45,943 nt of DNA from positions 1 through 45,943 of the forward strand of contig JAHBWG010000077.1 in the NCBI GenBank assembly GCA_019637095.1. The letters are read 5' to 3'. The translations under genes and the position numbers were made by a program. The notes beneath the pieces were generated by a model. The model was not told the origin of the DNA, made no database searches, and saw only the letters and a list, made by a program, of their open reading frames with translations. Of the stretch, positions 16,749 to 25,601 are shown one piece after another. The stretch's first letter is position 1; every line of letters begins with the position of its first letter. This stretch comes from Sandaracinaceae bacterium. Its GTDB lineage: Bacteria; Myxococcota_A; Polyangia; Polyangiales; Sandaracinaceae.

Positions 16749-18677
16749 CCGCGGGCCGACGATGGTCGGCGCGCCGTCCTCGAGGAACGTGCGGAAGAAC
16801 TCCACGTAGCGGCGGCGCGCGTCCTCGTTGCGGTAGATCGCGAAGTGCCCGTCCATCGGGAACTGCAAGAGGCCCAAGGTCACCGGCGCGCCTCCCGCGC
16901 TCAGCCCGTTGTCGCGCACGGGCGCGCGCACGCGGGGCGAGCCGGCGAGCTCGAGCGGCAGGCCCATCCGCGCGACCGGCTCGACCACGGGCAGCCCGAT
17001 CGAGACGGCGAGCGCCTCCGTCCCGCGCGGCGGCGTGTAGGTGTCGAGCAGCCCCTCGGTCACCGCGAGCGAGACCGGCTCCCAGTCGGTCGGCCGCTCG
17101 CGCACGAAGCGGTGCGCGAACGCGACGGGATCGGCCGGGTCGAGCATCGGCTGCACGATCTGCGTGAGCACCGGGTGGTCCTCGGTGATCGCCGCGCAGT
17201 CCTCCATGATGATGCCCGCGAGCAGGCAGGCGATCGTCGTGCCCGGGCGCAGCTCGCGATCGACCACCGAGATCAGGCCCGACTCGCCCGCCGCCGACAG
17301 GAACGCCGCGCGGATCGACGGCTCGATCGCGAGCAGCACGCCGCCCTCCTGCGAGCCCTGGCTGTGGCCCATGTAGCTCATGCGCTCGACGTCGAACGGG
17401 ACCTCGTCGGCGCCCGTCACCGACGCCGGGATCGCGAAGCGGCCGGCGCGCAGCATCCGGTACATGACGAGCATGTCGATGACCGTCTGGCGCACGATCT
17501 CGCGCGCCGCGACGGGGTTCGAGACCAGCAGCGACTCGACGTCGAAGCCCGCGGGGTTGCGCTGGCCGTGCAGCGCTGCCTCGAGCCCGATCGTCGCGAG
17601 CCCGATCGGCCCGAGGTGCGAGCCCTCGTCGCGCAGGTGCGAGGCGTGGTCGCCGCCGGTGCCGTGCCCGTAGAGCACGATCGGGTAGCCGCCCTCCGGT
17701 CGCGGCGTCGTGGGCACCGAGATCCCGACGCGCACCGCGCGCCGCCGCACCACGCGCGGGCTGCCCTCGGCGTCGAAGCGGATGAGCCCGCTGCCGAACT
17801 CCATGTACGGCGGCTCGCCGTCCATCAGCTCGTAGGTGTCGAACGTCGCCTCGTACGTCGCGAGGCGCGGCGAGACGCCGAGCAGGCGCCAGCCGCGCAC
17901 CTCGGGCAGCTCCTGCGCGGCGACGAACTCGCGCGCGAGGTCCATGTCGCGCGCGGGATCGCTCGTCGTGACCTGGCTCGCGACGAGCACGTCGGCGCGC
18001 GCGACGCCGACCGCCTCGAGCGCGTCGAAGAGCGCCGCGTGGTGCGCGTCGCTCCCGCCCTTGAGCGCTTCGAACGCGTCGGAGCGCGTGACGGGCGAGC
18101 CGTCGCTGGCGCGCAGTCCGTCGAGCACCACCGCGGCGTACGTGCGCGCGACGTGCATCTCGAAGCCGGCGACCGGCTGCACGGTGAGCGTGTTGGCCGG
18201 CCAGAACGCGGAGGGCTCCGCGCGGAAGCGGACGTGCGCGGGCAGGCGGCGGCCGCGCTCCGGGCTCTCGGGGTCGATGTCGATCAGCACGACGCGGCTC
18301 GCCCCCTCGCGCGTGTCGGCCGGCGAGGGCAGGGCGCTCGCGTCGAGCGCGCCGGTGAAGCGGAAGTAGACGGCGGTGAGCGGGCTGAAGCCCGGCCGCT
18401 CGTCGGCGACGAGGGCGACGCCGCTCGCGACGAGGCCGCGCGCGCGCGGGAAGCCCGTGAGGTCCGGGTGTCCGCGCGAGTCGGTGCGCCCATCGCTCGG
18501 GAACGGCGTGTCGAAGAACTCGCCGGACGGGTCGTAGAGCACGGCGGCGGGCCCGGGCGGCGGGCCGGCGTCGTCGATCCCGGGGCCGGCGTCGGTGCCG
18601 ATCGGGCCGGCGTCGGTGCCGACGACGACCCCATCGCACCCGAACAGGAGCAAGAGAGACCAAGCGATGCGCTTCAT
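16746..18677 (-). CDS. Lipoprotein alpha/beta hydrolase, VolA-like lipase
   Basis: 643 residues. The N terminus RIAWSLLLLFGC is a lipoprotein signal (LFGC), followed by an Asp-Ala-Gly linker. The hydrolase domain shows an oxyanion motif IVLYGHGTGGDHA, a nucleophile elbow SYMGHSQGSQEG (serine at about residue 435), a likely acid residue in TEGLLDTYTPP and a late histidine in FPMDGHFAIY. The N-terminal half, with TPFPSDGRTD, has the layout of bacterial surface lipases/lysophospholipases such as VolA. It is likely an outer-membrane-anchored esterase or lipase. It is the last gene of a minus-strand group, 21 bases after the acetyltransferase gene. Confidence 0.82.
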   Translation of the reverse strand: MKRIAWSLLLLFGCDGVVVGTDAGPIGTDAGPGIDDAGPPPGPAAVLYDPSGEFFDTPFPSDGRTDSRGHPDLTGFPRARGLVASGVALVADERPGFSPLTAVYFRFTGALDASALPSPADTREGASRVVLIDIDPESPERGRRLPAHVRFRAEPSAFWPANTLTVQPVAGFEMHVARTYAAVVLDGLRASDGSPVTRSDAFEALKGGSDAHHAALFDALEAVGVARADVLVASQVTTSDPARDMDLAREFVAAQELPEVRGWRLLGVSPRLATYEATFDTYELMDGEPPYMEFGSGLIRFDAEGSPRVVRRRAVRVGISVPTTPRPEGGYPIVLYGHGTGGDHASHLRDEGSHLGPIGLATIGLEAALHGQRNPAGFDVESLLVSNPVAAREIVRQTVIDMLVMYRMLRAGRFAIPASVTGADEVPFDVERMSYMGHSQGSQEGGVLLAIEPSIRAAFLSAAGESGLISVVDRELRPGTTIACLLAGIIMEDCAAITEDHPVLTQIVQPMLDPADPVAFAHRFVRERPTDWEPVSLAVTEGLLDTYTPPRGTEALAVSIGLPVVEPVARMGLPLELAGSPRVRAPVRDNGLSAGGAPVTLGLLQFPMDGHFAIYRNEDARRRYVEFFRTFLEDGAPTIVGPR

Positions 18678-18698
18678 CGTGTTCCAGCGAAGAGAGGG

Positions 18699-19268
18699 TC
18701 AGCCGATGCGCGAGCGCGCGCGCAGCGCGTCGAAGTCGAAGACCGGGTTGATCGCCTTCGCGTAGCGCACGACGGGCACCGCGCGATCACCGAATGGATC
18801 CCAGCGGCGCGCGCCGTCGAGGCGCATGCCGGCGCGCTCGTAGAAGCGGCGGGCGGGCTCGTTCTTCGCGAGCACCCAGACGACGACCCAGTGGCAGCGC
18901 GCGCGCGCGAGATCCTCGAACGCGCACTCGAGCAGGCGCTGGCCCAAGCCGCGGCCGACGAGCGAGGGCGCGAGGTAGAGCATGTAGATCTCGCCCGCGT
19001 AGCCGAGCCAGCTCGGGTCGTCGACGCGCGGGCCGAACGAGACGAAGCCGCCGACCTCGTCCTCGTGCTCGAGCACGAGCACCGCCTCGTCGAGCGCGCC
19101 CGCGCTGAGGCGGCGCCACCACTTCGCGGCGAGGTCGTCCTGGCGCATGTGGCGCAAGTAGCGATCGGGCAAGAGGCCGCGGTACGCCCACCGCCAGCTC
19201 TCGAGGTGCACCGCCGCCAACGCGTCCGCGTCCGCCGAGTCGGCCGTCCTCACCCTCACGTCCACCAC
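18699..19268 (-). CDS. GNAT-family N-acetyltransferase
   Basis: 189 residues from GTG 19268 (a second GTG follows at 19265). The acetyl-CoA binding motif is LVGRGLGQRLLECAFEDL; the usual preceding strand (GEIYMLYLAPSL) and the C-terminal NEPARRFYERAGM are also present. The family transfers acetyl groups to small-molecule or protein amines; the acceptor cannot be read from sequence. It lies between tcdA, 51 bases upstream, and the lipase gene, in the same orientation. Confidence 0.88.
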   Translation of the reverse strand: MVDVRVRTADSADADALAAVHLESWRWAYRGLLPDRYLRHMRQDDLAAKWWRRLSAGALDEAVLVLEHEDEVGGFVSFGPRVDDPSWLGYAGEIYMLYLAPSLVGRGLGQRLLECAFEDLARARCHWVVVWVLAKNEPARRFYERAGMRLDGARRWDPFGDRAVPVVRYAKAINPVFDFDALRARSRIG

Positions 19269-19319
19269 GCCGAACAGCCTGGCACGACTCCGACGTCGCG
19301 AACAGGGCACCCCCCGCGT

Positions 19320-20165
19320 TCAGACGCCGGCGATCGCGCGCGCGACGACGCCGGCCGCGGCGAGGCCGAACGCGCCGGTGACGAACGCGGCCGAGCCGTC
19401 GATGCGCGCGCGGTGCTCGCACGTGTGCTTGCCGTTGTCCTTGCCGGGGCAGACGCACACGAACCCCGTGCCCTCGTCGTACGAGATCGGCGCCGGCGCG
19501 CGCGGGGGCTCCTCGCTGTACACGGCGCTCACCCCGATCGGCGTGCCGTGCGTGATCGCGAGGCCGTGCTCGCGCCGCAGGATCTTGCGCAGCGCGCGCG
19601 CGAACGGGTCGCGGTGCGTCGCGGCGAGATCGGCGACGCGGACCTTCGTCGGATCGAGCCGCGCCGCCGCGCCCATCGACGAGACGATCGGGATGCCGCG
19701 CGAGAGGCAGGTGGCCACGAGGTGCGCCTTGGCCGTGAGGTTGTCGATCGCGTCGAGCACGTAGTCCACGCGCCCCGCGAGCAGCTCCTCGCTCGTGTCG
19801 GCCTCGTAGAAGCGCGCGACGGGCGTCACCGTGCTCGCCGGGCTGATCAGGCGCAGCCGCTCGGCCATCACCTCGACCTTGGGCTTGCCGATGTTGCCGC
19901 GCAGCGCGTGGAGCTGGCGGTTCGCGTTGGTCACGCAGACGTCGTCGAAGTCGACGAGCACGAGCTCGCCGACCGCGGTGCGCGCGAGCGCCTCGGCGGC
20001 GAACGAGCCGACGCCGCCCATCCCGATCACGAGCACGCGCGCGCGCATCAGCGCGTGCAGCCCCGGCTCGGTGACGAGGCGCGCGGCGCGGTCGAAGCGA
20101 CGGTGCGTGCGCAGCGCCGGCTCGGGCTCGGGCGCGCGGGGGGATCCGATCATCGGCAGCGGCAT
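19320..20165 (-). CDS. tcdA: tRNA threonylcarbamoyladenosine dehydratase
   Basis: 281 residues, close to the 268 of E. coli TcdA (CsdL). This E1-like enzyme uses ATP to cyclise t6A37 of tRNA into ct6A. The nucleotide-binding motif is VLVIGMGGVGSFAAEAL. DFDDVCVTNANRQ and VDYVLDAIDNLTAKAHL are typical of the E1/ThiF fold, and SMGAAARLDPTKV is characteristic of TcdA. A short Cys/His insertion near the C terminus (VCVCPGKDNGKHTCEH) is worth noting as a possible metal site. The gene lies 36 bases downstream of the GDPD-oxidoreductase gene. Confidence 0.92.
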   Translation of the reverse strand: MPLPMIGSPRAPEPEPALRTHRRFDRAARLVTEPGLHALMRARVLVIGMGGVGSFAAEALARTAVGELVLVDFDDVCVTNANRQLHALRGNIGKPKVEVMAERLRLISPASTVTPVARFYEADTSEELLAGRVDYVLDAIDNLTAKAHLVATCLSRGIPIVSSMGAAARLDPTKVRVADLAATHRDPFARALRKILRREHGLAITHGTPIGVSAVYSEEPPRAPAPISYDEGTGFVCVCPGKDNGKHTCEHRARIDGSAAFVTGAFGLAAAGVVARAIAGV

Positions 20166-20201
20166 GAAGAGCCTCGGTGTAGCACCGCGACGCGCGGCGC
20201 T

Positions 20202-22058
20202 CTACGGGACGAGCACGAGCTTGCCCACCGTCTGGCCCGACTCGAGGTCGGCGTGCGCGCGGGCGACGTCCGCGAGCCGGTAGCGCGTCACCGGCGGCCG
20301 CGAGATGCGGCCCTGCGCGAGCCAGCCGAGGATCTTCGCCATCCCCTCCTCGAGCAGCTCGGCGCGGTCGAACAGGTAGCTGAGGTTGAACGCCATGACG
20401 CTCACGCTCTCGTTCGTCATCGAGAGCGGGTCGAAGCGCGGCGTGCGGAGCCAGTCGAGCGCGAGCCGCGCGTAGCTCGGCTTGCCGCCCTGCCGCGGCA
20501 TCATCGTGTGGAACCCGTAGACGACGAGCTTGCCGGCCGGGCGCACGTGCCGGTAGCTCGCGCGCAGCGTCTCGACGCCGTTGGCGTCGAAGATCGCGTC
20601 GTAGCCGCCCGGCGCGTGGCGCGCCGCGGTCGGCCAGAGCGGCTCGCGCGACTTGTCGATCACGACGTCCGCGCCGCGCGCGCGCGCCGCCTCCACCTTG
20701 TGCGGCGCGCCGACGACCGCGACGACCTCGGCGCCGGCGATCTTCGACAGCTCCACGAGGTAGCCCCCGACGCCGCCCGCCGCGGAGTGGACCAGCACCT
20801 TCGCGCCCGGCCGCGGGTGCGCGAGCTCGAAGATGGCGAAGTACGCGGTCATCGTCACCGCGGGCAGGGCCGCCGCCTCCTCGAGCGAGAGGCCGTCGGG
20901 CACGCGGAAGACCTGGTGGCGGGGCGCGACGAGCTCGGTCGCGTAACCATCGAAGCGCGTGACCGCGAAGACGCGCTCGCCCGGCGCCAGGTCCGTCACG
21001 CCCGGGCCGAGCGCGCGCACCGTGCCCGCCACCTCGAAGCCCGGCGTGATCGGCCAGCCGACGTACTCCTTGGCCGAGGCGTAGAGCCCCATGCGCACGA
21101 TGCAGTCGGCGTAGTTCACGCCGATCGCCGCGACGTCGATCGCGACCTCGCCCGCGCCCGGCGCGCGCGAGGGCCCTGCCTCGAGGGTGAGCCGGTCGTA
21201 GCTGCCGGGCCGCGCCACGACGACCTTCGTCATGGTGCGTCGCGCGCGCTCGGGGCCCGGATCGAGCGGCAGGCCGCGCTCGGCGAACACCTCTCCGAGG
21301 AGCGCGGGCTCGTCGGTCATGATCCCGTCGACGCCCAGATCGAGCAGGCGCCGCATCTCGTCGGGATCGTCGATGGTCCAGCAGTGGACGTGGATCCCGC
21401 ACGCGTGCGCCGCCTCGACGAAGCGGTGATCGACGACGGTGATCCCCTCGTGCATCGGCGGCACCTGCAGCGCGGCGAACGGCCAGCGCACGTAGCGCGC
21501 GAGCCCGGCGCGGCTCGCCGCCCAGAACTGGATCGCGCCGCGGATACCCGGCGACGTCGGCACCGCGCGCGAGGCGATCTCGCGGAAGCGGTGGACGAGC
21601 GGGTCGTGCGCCGCCGCGACGAGGACGCGATCGTGCGCGCGCAGCCGCTCGATCTCACGCCACAAGAGCGCCTCCATCGCGGGCGCGCGCTGCTTCATCT
21701 CGACGTTGAGCTTCACCTCGGGGTGGAGCGCGAGCGCCTCCTCGAAGGTCGGCAGCGTCACGCCCTGGCCGCGGAAGGGGTACGTCCGGCCGCCGTCGCG
21801 CGTGAAGCGGTAGCCGTGGTCGAGCGCGCGCAGCTCCGCGAGCGTGAGGTGCTTGATCGGGCCCGCGCCGTTCGTCGTGCGGTCGAGCGTCTCGTCGTGG
21901 AAGCACACGATCACGCCGTCGCGCGTGACGTGCAGATCCGTCTCGAGGTAGCGGTAGCCGAGCGCGATCGCGCCCTCGAAGGACGTGAGCGTGTTCTCCG
22001 GCCACACCGCGGCGCCGCCGCGGTGCGCGATCGCGATGGGCGTGCGCAGGTAGCTCAC
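20202..22058 (-). CDS. Fusion of glycerophosphodiester phosphodiesterase and quinone-oxidoreductase-like dehydrogenase
   Basis: A single open frame of 618 residues. Residues 1-about 270 are a GDPD TIM barrel: AIAHRGGAAVWPENTLTSF (catalytic His-Arg and Glu), YLETDLHVTRDG (metal ligands), CFHDETLDRTTNG (second His) and a C-terminal GIHVHCWTIDDPDEM. Residues about 276-618 are a medium-chain dehydrogenase of the zinc-free quinone oxidoreductase type: GVNYADCIVRMGLY, PGFEVAGTV, HSAAGGVGGYLVEL (NAD(P)H site) and a final QTVGKLVLVP. An internal ATG at 21233 opens the second half and could be an independent start. Normally these are separate enzymes, so this is either a true bifunctional protein or two genes joined by loss of a stop. 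Confidence 0.85.
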   Translation of the reverse strand: MSYLRTPIAIAHRGGAAVWPENTLTSFEGAIALGYRYLETDLHVTRDGVIVCFHDETLDRTTNGAGPIKHLTLAELRALDHGYRFTRDGGRTYPFRGQGVTLPTFEEALALHPEVKLNVEMKQRAPAMEALLWREIERLRAHDRVLVAAAHDPLVHRFREIASRAVPTSPGIRGAIQFWAASRAGLARYVRWPFAALQVPPMHEGITVVDHRFVEAAHACGIHVHCWTIDDPDEMRRLLDLGVDGIMTDEPALLGEVFAERGLPLDPGPERARRTMTKVVVARPGSYDRLTLEAGPSRAPGAGEVAIDVAAIGVNYADCIVRMGLYASAKEYVGWPITPGFEVAGTVRALGPGVTDLAPGERVFAVTRFDGYATELVAPRHQVFRVPDGLSLEEAAALPAVTMTAYFAIFELAHPRPGAKVLVHSAAGGVGGYLVELSKIAGAEVVAVVGAPHKVEAARARGADVVIDKSREPLWPTAARHAPGGYDAIFDANGVETLRASYRHVRPAGKLVVYGFHTMMPRQGGKPSYARLALDWLRTPRFDPLSMTNESVSVMAFNLSYLFDRAELLEEGMAKILGWLAQGRISRPPVTRYRLADVARAHADLESGQTVGKLVLVP

Positions 22059-22098
22059 GGCGCCGGAGCGTGAGCGACGCGAGCGCGCGGGGCAACGC

Positions 22099-22461
22099 TC
22101 AACGGTACGGCCCGCGCGGGTCGTCCGGGGGCGGCTCGATCCGCGTGAGGCCGGCGCGCGCGGCGAGCGCCGGGTCGATGGGCTTGGCGTGCCATTCCAC
22201 GAGCCCGCAGCGCGTGCACGCGTACGCCTCGAAGTCGCCGGTCGTCTGCGCGCGGCCGACGGCGCGCGCGCGCACGCCGAGCGCGAACGGGATGCCTGCG
22301 AAGAGCTGCGCGACGAGCTGCGGGGCGAAGTAGAGCTCCGTCCCGCCGCAGCTCGGGCAGCGCCGCCGCTCCTTCATGGTGGCGCGCTCGGGGGGCCGTC
22401 GCTCCACCGCGTCGAGCCGCGCCTCGAGCGCCGCGATCCGCTCCTCGAGCTCCTTCGACAT
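22099..22461 (-). CDS. Small zinc-ribbon protein with N-terminal coiled coil
   Basis: 120 residues. Residues 1-22 (KELEERIAALEARLDAVE) form heptads of a short coiled coil. Two CxxC pairs (CPSCGG and CTRCG) about 45 residues apart should bind one zinc. No catalytic motif is seen. It begins 81 bases from the divergent glycosylase gene and ends 40 bases before the GDPD fusion gene. TACCCT lies 6 bases before the ATG. Confidence 0.7.
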   Translation of the reverse strand: MSKELEERIAALEARLDAVERRPPERATMKERRRCPSCGGTELYFAPQLVAQLFAGIPFALGVRARAVGRAQTTGDFEAYACTRCGLVEWHAKPIDPALAARAGLTRIEPPPDDPRGPYR

Positions 22462-22527
22462 CTCGAGAGGGTACCCGCGCGCGGGCGCGGTTCGCTAGCG
22501 GCGCCGATCCACGGGACTGCGCTCTCC

Positions 22528-22533
22528 TATAGA
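22528..22533 (+). promoter_or_regulatory. -10-like TATAGA before the glycosylase gene
   Basis: TATAGA ends 9 bases before the ATG at 22543, within the 81-base divergent gap. Such spacing implies a transcript beginning at or just before the start codon. No Shine-Dalgarno sequence is seen. Confidence 0.4.
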
Positions 22534-22542
22534 GTCCGGGCC

Positions 22543-23175
22543 ATGTCGACCGAAGGGCTGCGCGCGCACGCGGACGGAGCGTTGCGCTGCTGGTGGTGCG
22601 GGGACGATCCCGGCTACGTCGCCTACCACGACGAGGAGTGGGGCCGGCCCGTCGCCGACGACGTGCGGCTCTACGAGAAGCTCTGCCTCGAGGGCTTCCA
22701 GTCCGGGCTGAGCTGGCTGACGATCCTGCGCAAGCGCGAGGCGTTCCGGCGCGCGTTCGCCGGGTTCGATCCGGCGAAGGTCGCGCGCTTCGGCGCCCGC
22801 GACGTCGAGCGGCTGCTCGGCGACGCGTCGATCGTGCGGCACCGCGGCAAGATCGAGGCGGCGATCCACAACGCGGGGCGCGTCCTCGAGCTCGTGGAAG
22901 AGCACGGCTCGTTGTCGGCGTTCGTGTGGCGCTTCGAGCCGCCCGCGAGCGAGCGGCCGCGCGAGCTCTCGTTCGCGGCGCTCTCGAAGATGGGCCAGAC
23001 GCCGGCGAGCGCGCGGCTCTCGAAGGCCCTGCGCGCGCGTGGCTTCCGCTTCGTGGGCCCGACCACCGCGTACGCGTTCATGCAGGCGATGGGGCTCGTC
23101 GACGATCACCTCGGCGGGTGTAGCGTGCGCCCCGAGGTCGAGGCGGCGCGCGCCGCCTTCGCGCGGCCGCGATGA
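22543..23175 (+). CDS. tag: DNA-3-methyladenine glycosylase I
   Basis: 210 residues, somewhat longer than E. coli Tag (187). It removes 3-methyladenine from alkylated DNA in base-excision repair. Matching landmarks: RCWWCGDDPGYVAYHDEEWG (zinc Cys and His, start of fold), LCLEGFQSGLSWLTILRKRE (lesion-binding Glu and Trp), IVRHRGKIEAAIHNA, and the C-terminal FRFVGPTTAYAFMQAMGLV followed by DDHLGGC with the remaining zinc ligands. ATG 22543 is chosen because the family begins a few residues before the first Cys. The gene overlaps the sulfotransferase gene by four bases (ATGA). Confidence 0.95.
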   Translation: MSTEGLRAHADGALRCWWCGDDPGYVAYHDEEWGRPVADDVRLYEKLCLEGFQSGLSWLTILRKREAFRRAFAGFDPAKVARFGARDVERLLGDASIVRHRGKIEAAIHNAGRVLELVEEHGSLSAFVWRFEPPASERPRELSFAALSKMGQTPASARLSKALRARGFRFVGPTTAYAFMQAMGLVDDHLGGCSVRPEVEAARAAFARPR

Positions 23176-24074
23176 GCGCGGCTCGGCTCGTGCTCGTCGG
23201 CGAGCAGCGCAGCGGCACGACGCTGCTCGCGCGGATGCTCGACGCGCAGCCCGGCGTGCGCGTGCGCGTCGCCGCGCTCACTTTCGCGCTGCGCTTCGCG
23301 GCCGACCGCGGGCTCGCCCCCCGCGCGCCCCTCGGCGCCCTCGCGCGCGAGGCGCTCGCCCGCGAGCTCACCCGCGGGCTCGCCGCGGCCGGCGTCGGCG
23401 CGCGGCTCGCGCCGGCCGACTTCGCGACCTTCGCCGAGGCCGCGCAGCGCGCGATCGACGCGATCGGCGCGGACGGATCCGGCGATCGCGCGCGCGTCGC
23501 GGGGAGCAAGGAGCACGCGCCCGCCGCGATGATCGCGCCGCTGCTCCGCGACGCCGGCGTGCACGTCCTCTACCTCGTGCGCGACCCGCGCGACGTCGTC
23601 CGCTCGCGCGCGCGGCGCGGCGAGGGCGAGCTCGCGCGCAAGCTCGTGAGCTGGCGCGAGTCGGTCGGCGCCGCGCTCGCGCTCGACCACCCGCGCCTGT
23701 GCGTGGTGCGCTACGAAGATCTCGCGCGCGACCCGGCGGGCGCGTTCGCGAGGATCGAGGCGGCGTTCGGTTGGGGCCTCGATCCCGTCCTCGCGGCGGC
23801 GTGGCGGCCGCTCGCCGGGCAGCCCACGAACACGAGCTTCGGGGTCGAGCTCGACGCCGTCGACGCGCGCCCGGTCGAGCGCTGGCGCGAGGCGCCGCGC
23901 GAGCCGTGGGTGCGCTTCGCGGGCGCCTACTGCGCGCCGGAGCTCGCGCGCCTCGGCTACGCGCCGGGGCCGCCGCTCGCCGCGTGGGAGGCGCGCTCGC
24001 ACCGCGCGCTCGGCGCCGCCGTCGCGTGGCGCCGCCGCGCGGGCGCGCTCCTGCGCCACCTGCGCGCGCGCTGA
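23172..24074 (+). CDS. Sulfotransferase family protein
   Basis: 300 residues. The 5'-phosphosulfate-binding loop is VGEQRSGTTLLARML. The 3'-phosphate region is VLYLVRDPRDVVRSRARRG, and the later VVRYEDLARDPAGAFARI is the usual PAPS-sulfotransferase signature. It would move sulfate from PAPS onto a hydroxyl or amine of a small molecule, lipid or sugar; the acceptor is unknown. Its start lies within the stop of tag (ATGA), so the two are cotranslated although no pathway link is obvious. The Arg/Ala-rich C-terminal tail has no recognised role. Confidence 0.88.
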   Translation: MSAARLVLVGEQRSGTTLLARMLDAQPGVRVRVAALTFALRFAADRGLAPRAPLGALAREALARELTRGLAAAGVGARLAPADFATFAEAAQRAIDAIGADGSGDRARVAGSKEHAPAAMIAPLLRDAGVHVLYLVRDPRDVVRSRARRGEGELARKLVSWRESVGAALALDHPRLCVVRYEDLARDPAGAFARIEAAFGWGLDPVLAAAWRPLAGQPTNTSFGVELDAVDARPVERWREAPREPWVRFAGAYCAPELARLGYAPGPPLAAWEARSHRALGAAVAWRRRAGALLRHLRAR

Positions 24075-24173
24075 GGACCCCGCTGGAGTCTCGAGTCGGT
24101 GCCAACCGCCCAGCCGCCGTGCTCGCCCACGACGAGGAGCCGCAGCGGCGTCTGCCTCGAGCTGGACGCACCC

Positions 24174-25373
24174 CTACAGCTGCCACGCGGACTGGCCCGT
24201 CGCCGGATCGATCGCGCGCAGCTCACGGCCGAGGCTCACCACCACGAAGCGGCCGTTCGAGAAGACGTCGCGGACGCTGCCCATGCGGTCGCCCGCGAGA
24301 TCCGTGCGCCAGCGCTCGGCGCCGTTCTGCTCCGCGAGGCCGACGGCGACGACGCCGCTGCCGCGGCTGCCCTCGCGCTGCGAGCCGAGGACGACGACCG
24401 TGCTGGGCAACGCCGCGCCCGCGAAGCACCCGATCGCGGTGCCACCGACGGGCACGAGGTCGAGCGGGCGATCCCAGAGGTCGCGCCCCCCCCGCCGCGC
24501 GGTCACCTGCAAGAGCTCCGTGCCGCGGGGCCGGACGTGGATCTGGTAGTCGACGTCGCCGGCCGACACCGTGCGACCGCGGCGCGTCATGCTGATGATC
24601 CCGCAGGTCGTCGAGTCGGTGACGTTTGGCTGCGACAGATCGCCACCCACCGAACAGCTCGACGCGGTGCCGTCGCCGAGCGAGAAGCTCGGGCGGTTTC
24701 CGTCCTCCAGTCGAAGATCGATGCAACGTTCGTCGACACCGTAACGGTCGACCTCGTCGGTGAGGCTGTGCACGAGCGGGCTCTCGGGCGATGTGATCGG
24801 GTGGAGGCGCAGCTCGAAGGCCTCGTTGTCGAGCACCGCCAGCCAGTCGGGGCCCGCGCAGAGCAGCCGCAGATCACGGCTCTGGCCGAGCGGCTCGCCG
24901 ACGAAGCGAATCTCGCCGGTCGCGCCGTCCAGGATGGCCGGGCGCTTCGTGCGGTCGCGCCCGCGCGAGACGAGCGCGCCGATCTCGGCGGCCCCGTCTC
25001 CGTCCACGTCGTTGAGCAGACAGATCCACGACTCGTTGTGGAGCGGTGGCGGAGGCGCCTCGGGCTCCGGCGTACCGACCACCGGCGGGGCCCCCTCGCG
25101 CGCCGCCGTGAACATCGCGATCGAGCTGAGCACCCCCAGCCCGACGAGGCAGAACGGGACGAGGATGGTCAGCGCGGCGACCCCGACGACGACCCAGAGG
25201 ACCACGTTCGACGAGCTCCGCTGGGGGGGCGCGTGCATCATCGGCGGCGGGGCGCCGTAGCCTCCGAGCGGAGGGGTCAGCACGGACTGGAACCCGCACT
25301 GCGGACAGCGCAGCGCGTGACCCGGCCCACCGACCATCGTCGCCCGGCACTGCGGACAGGGAGAGGGCTGCAT
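24174..25373 (-). CDS. Zinc-ribbon membrane protein with beta-propeller-like C-terminal domain
   Basis: 399 residues. Two CPQC motifs at residues about 6-26 form an N-terminal zinc ribbon. A Pro/Met-rich linker and a strong membrane helix (VVLWVVVGVAALTILVPFCLVGLG) follow at about 55-85. The remaining 300 residues contain repeated strands in the PQQ/FG-GAP style (NDVDGDGAAEIGALVSRGRD, AILDGATGEIRFVG, LRAIDPATGQSAW), consistent with a beta propeller outside or inside the membrane. It may be a receptor or assembly factor; no enzyme motif is visible. It is convergent with the sulfotransferase gene; the 99-base gap holds nothing I recognise. Confidence 0.8.
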   Translation of the reverse strand: MQPSPCPQCRATMVGGPGHALRCPQCGFQSVLTPPLGGYGAPPPMMHAPPQRSSSNVVLWVVVGVAALTILVPFCLVGLGVLSSIAMFTAAREGAPPVVGTPEPEAPPPPLHNESWICLLNDVDGDGAAEIGALVSRGRDRTKRPAILDGATGEIRFVGEPLGQSRDLRLLCAGPDWLAVLDNEAFELRLHPITSPESPLVHSLTDEVDRYGVDERCIDLRLEDGNRPSFSLGDGTASSCSVGGDLSQPNVTDSTTCGIISMTRRGRTVSAGDVDYQIHVRPRGTELLQVTARRGGRDLWDRPLDLVPVGGTAIGCFAGAALPSTVVVLGSQREGSRGSGVVAVGLAEQNGAERWRTDLAGDRMGSVRDVFSNGRFVVVSLGRELRAIDPATGQSAWQL

Positions 25374-25385
25374 CGCGCCCGAGCG

Positions 25386-25460
25386 TCAGGCCGTCGCGGC
25401 CGGGTCGATGTCGACGACGAGGTTGGCGTCGGCCAGCGCGCAAGCGCAGAGGAGCTTCAT
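25386..25460 (-). CDS. Possible 24-residue peptide
   Basis: A short frame ATG (25460) to TGA encodes 24 residues: MKLLCACALADANLVV then DIDPAATA. GAGAGG lies about 10 bases upstream of the ATG, one of the better ribosome-binding sites in this window. It precedes the zinc-ribbon gene by 12 bases in the same direction. It could be a leader peptide, a small membrane-associated peptide or chance. The 228-base gap 25374-25601 holds nothing else I can name. Confidence 0.3.
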   Translation of the reverse strand: MKLLCACALADANLVVDIDPAATA

Positions 25461-25601
25461 GGCGGGGTGACCTCTCGAGGGTGGGTGACGCGAGCGCGCC
25501 CGACCCTGCCACACGCCCGCCGTCGCGCCAGTCGACTACGACCCGATGCCGCCGCCGCCGGTCCGCGCGCGCCTCGCGCTCCGGTTCGCTCCTCGACGCG
25601 C

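Noticed and set aside
16845-22073. 1742-codon plus-strand open frame
   Set aside because: It is antisense to the lipase, GNAT, tcdA and GDPD-oxidoreductase genes, each with clear motifs. Its length is explained by GC-rich codon third positions.
24075-24173. Small gene or terminator between the sulfotransferase and zinc-ribbon genes
   Set aside because: No stable hairpin or start with a ribosome-binding site was visible in these 99 bases.
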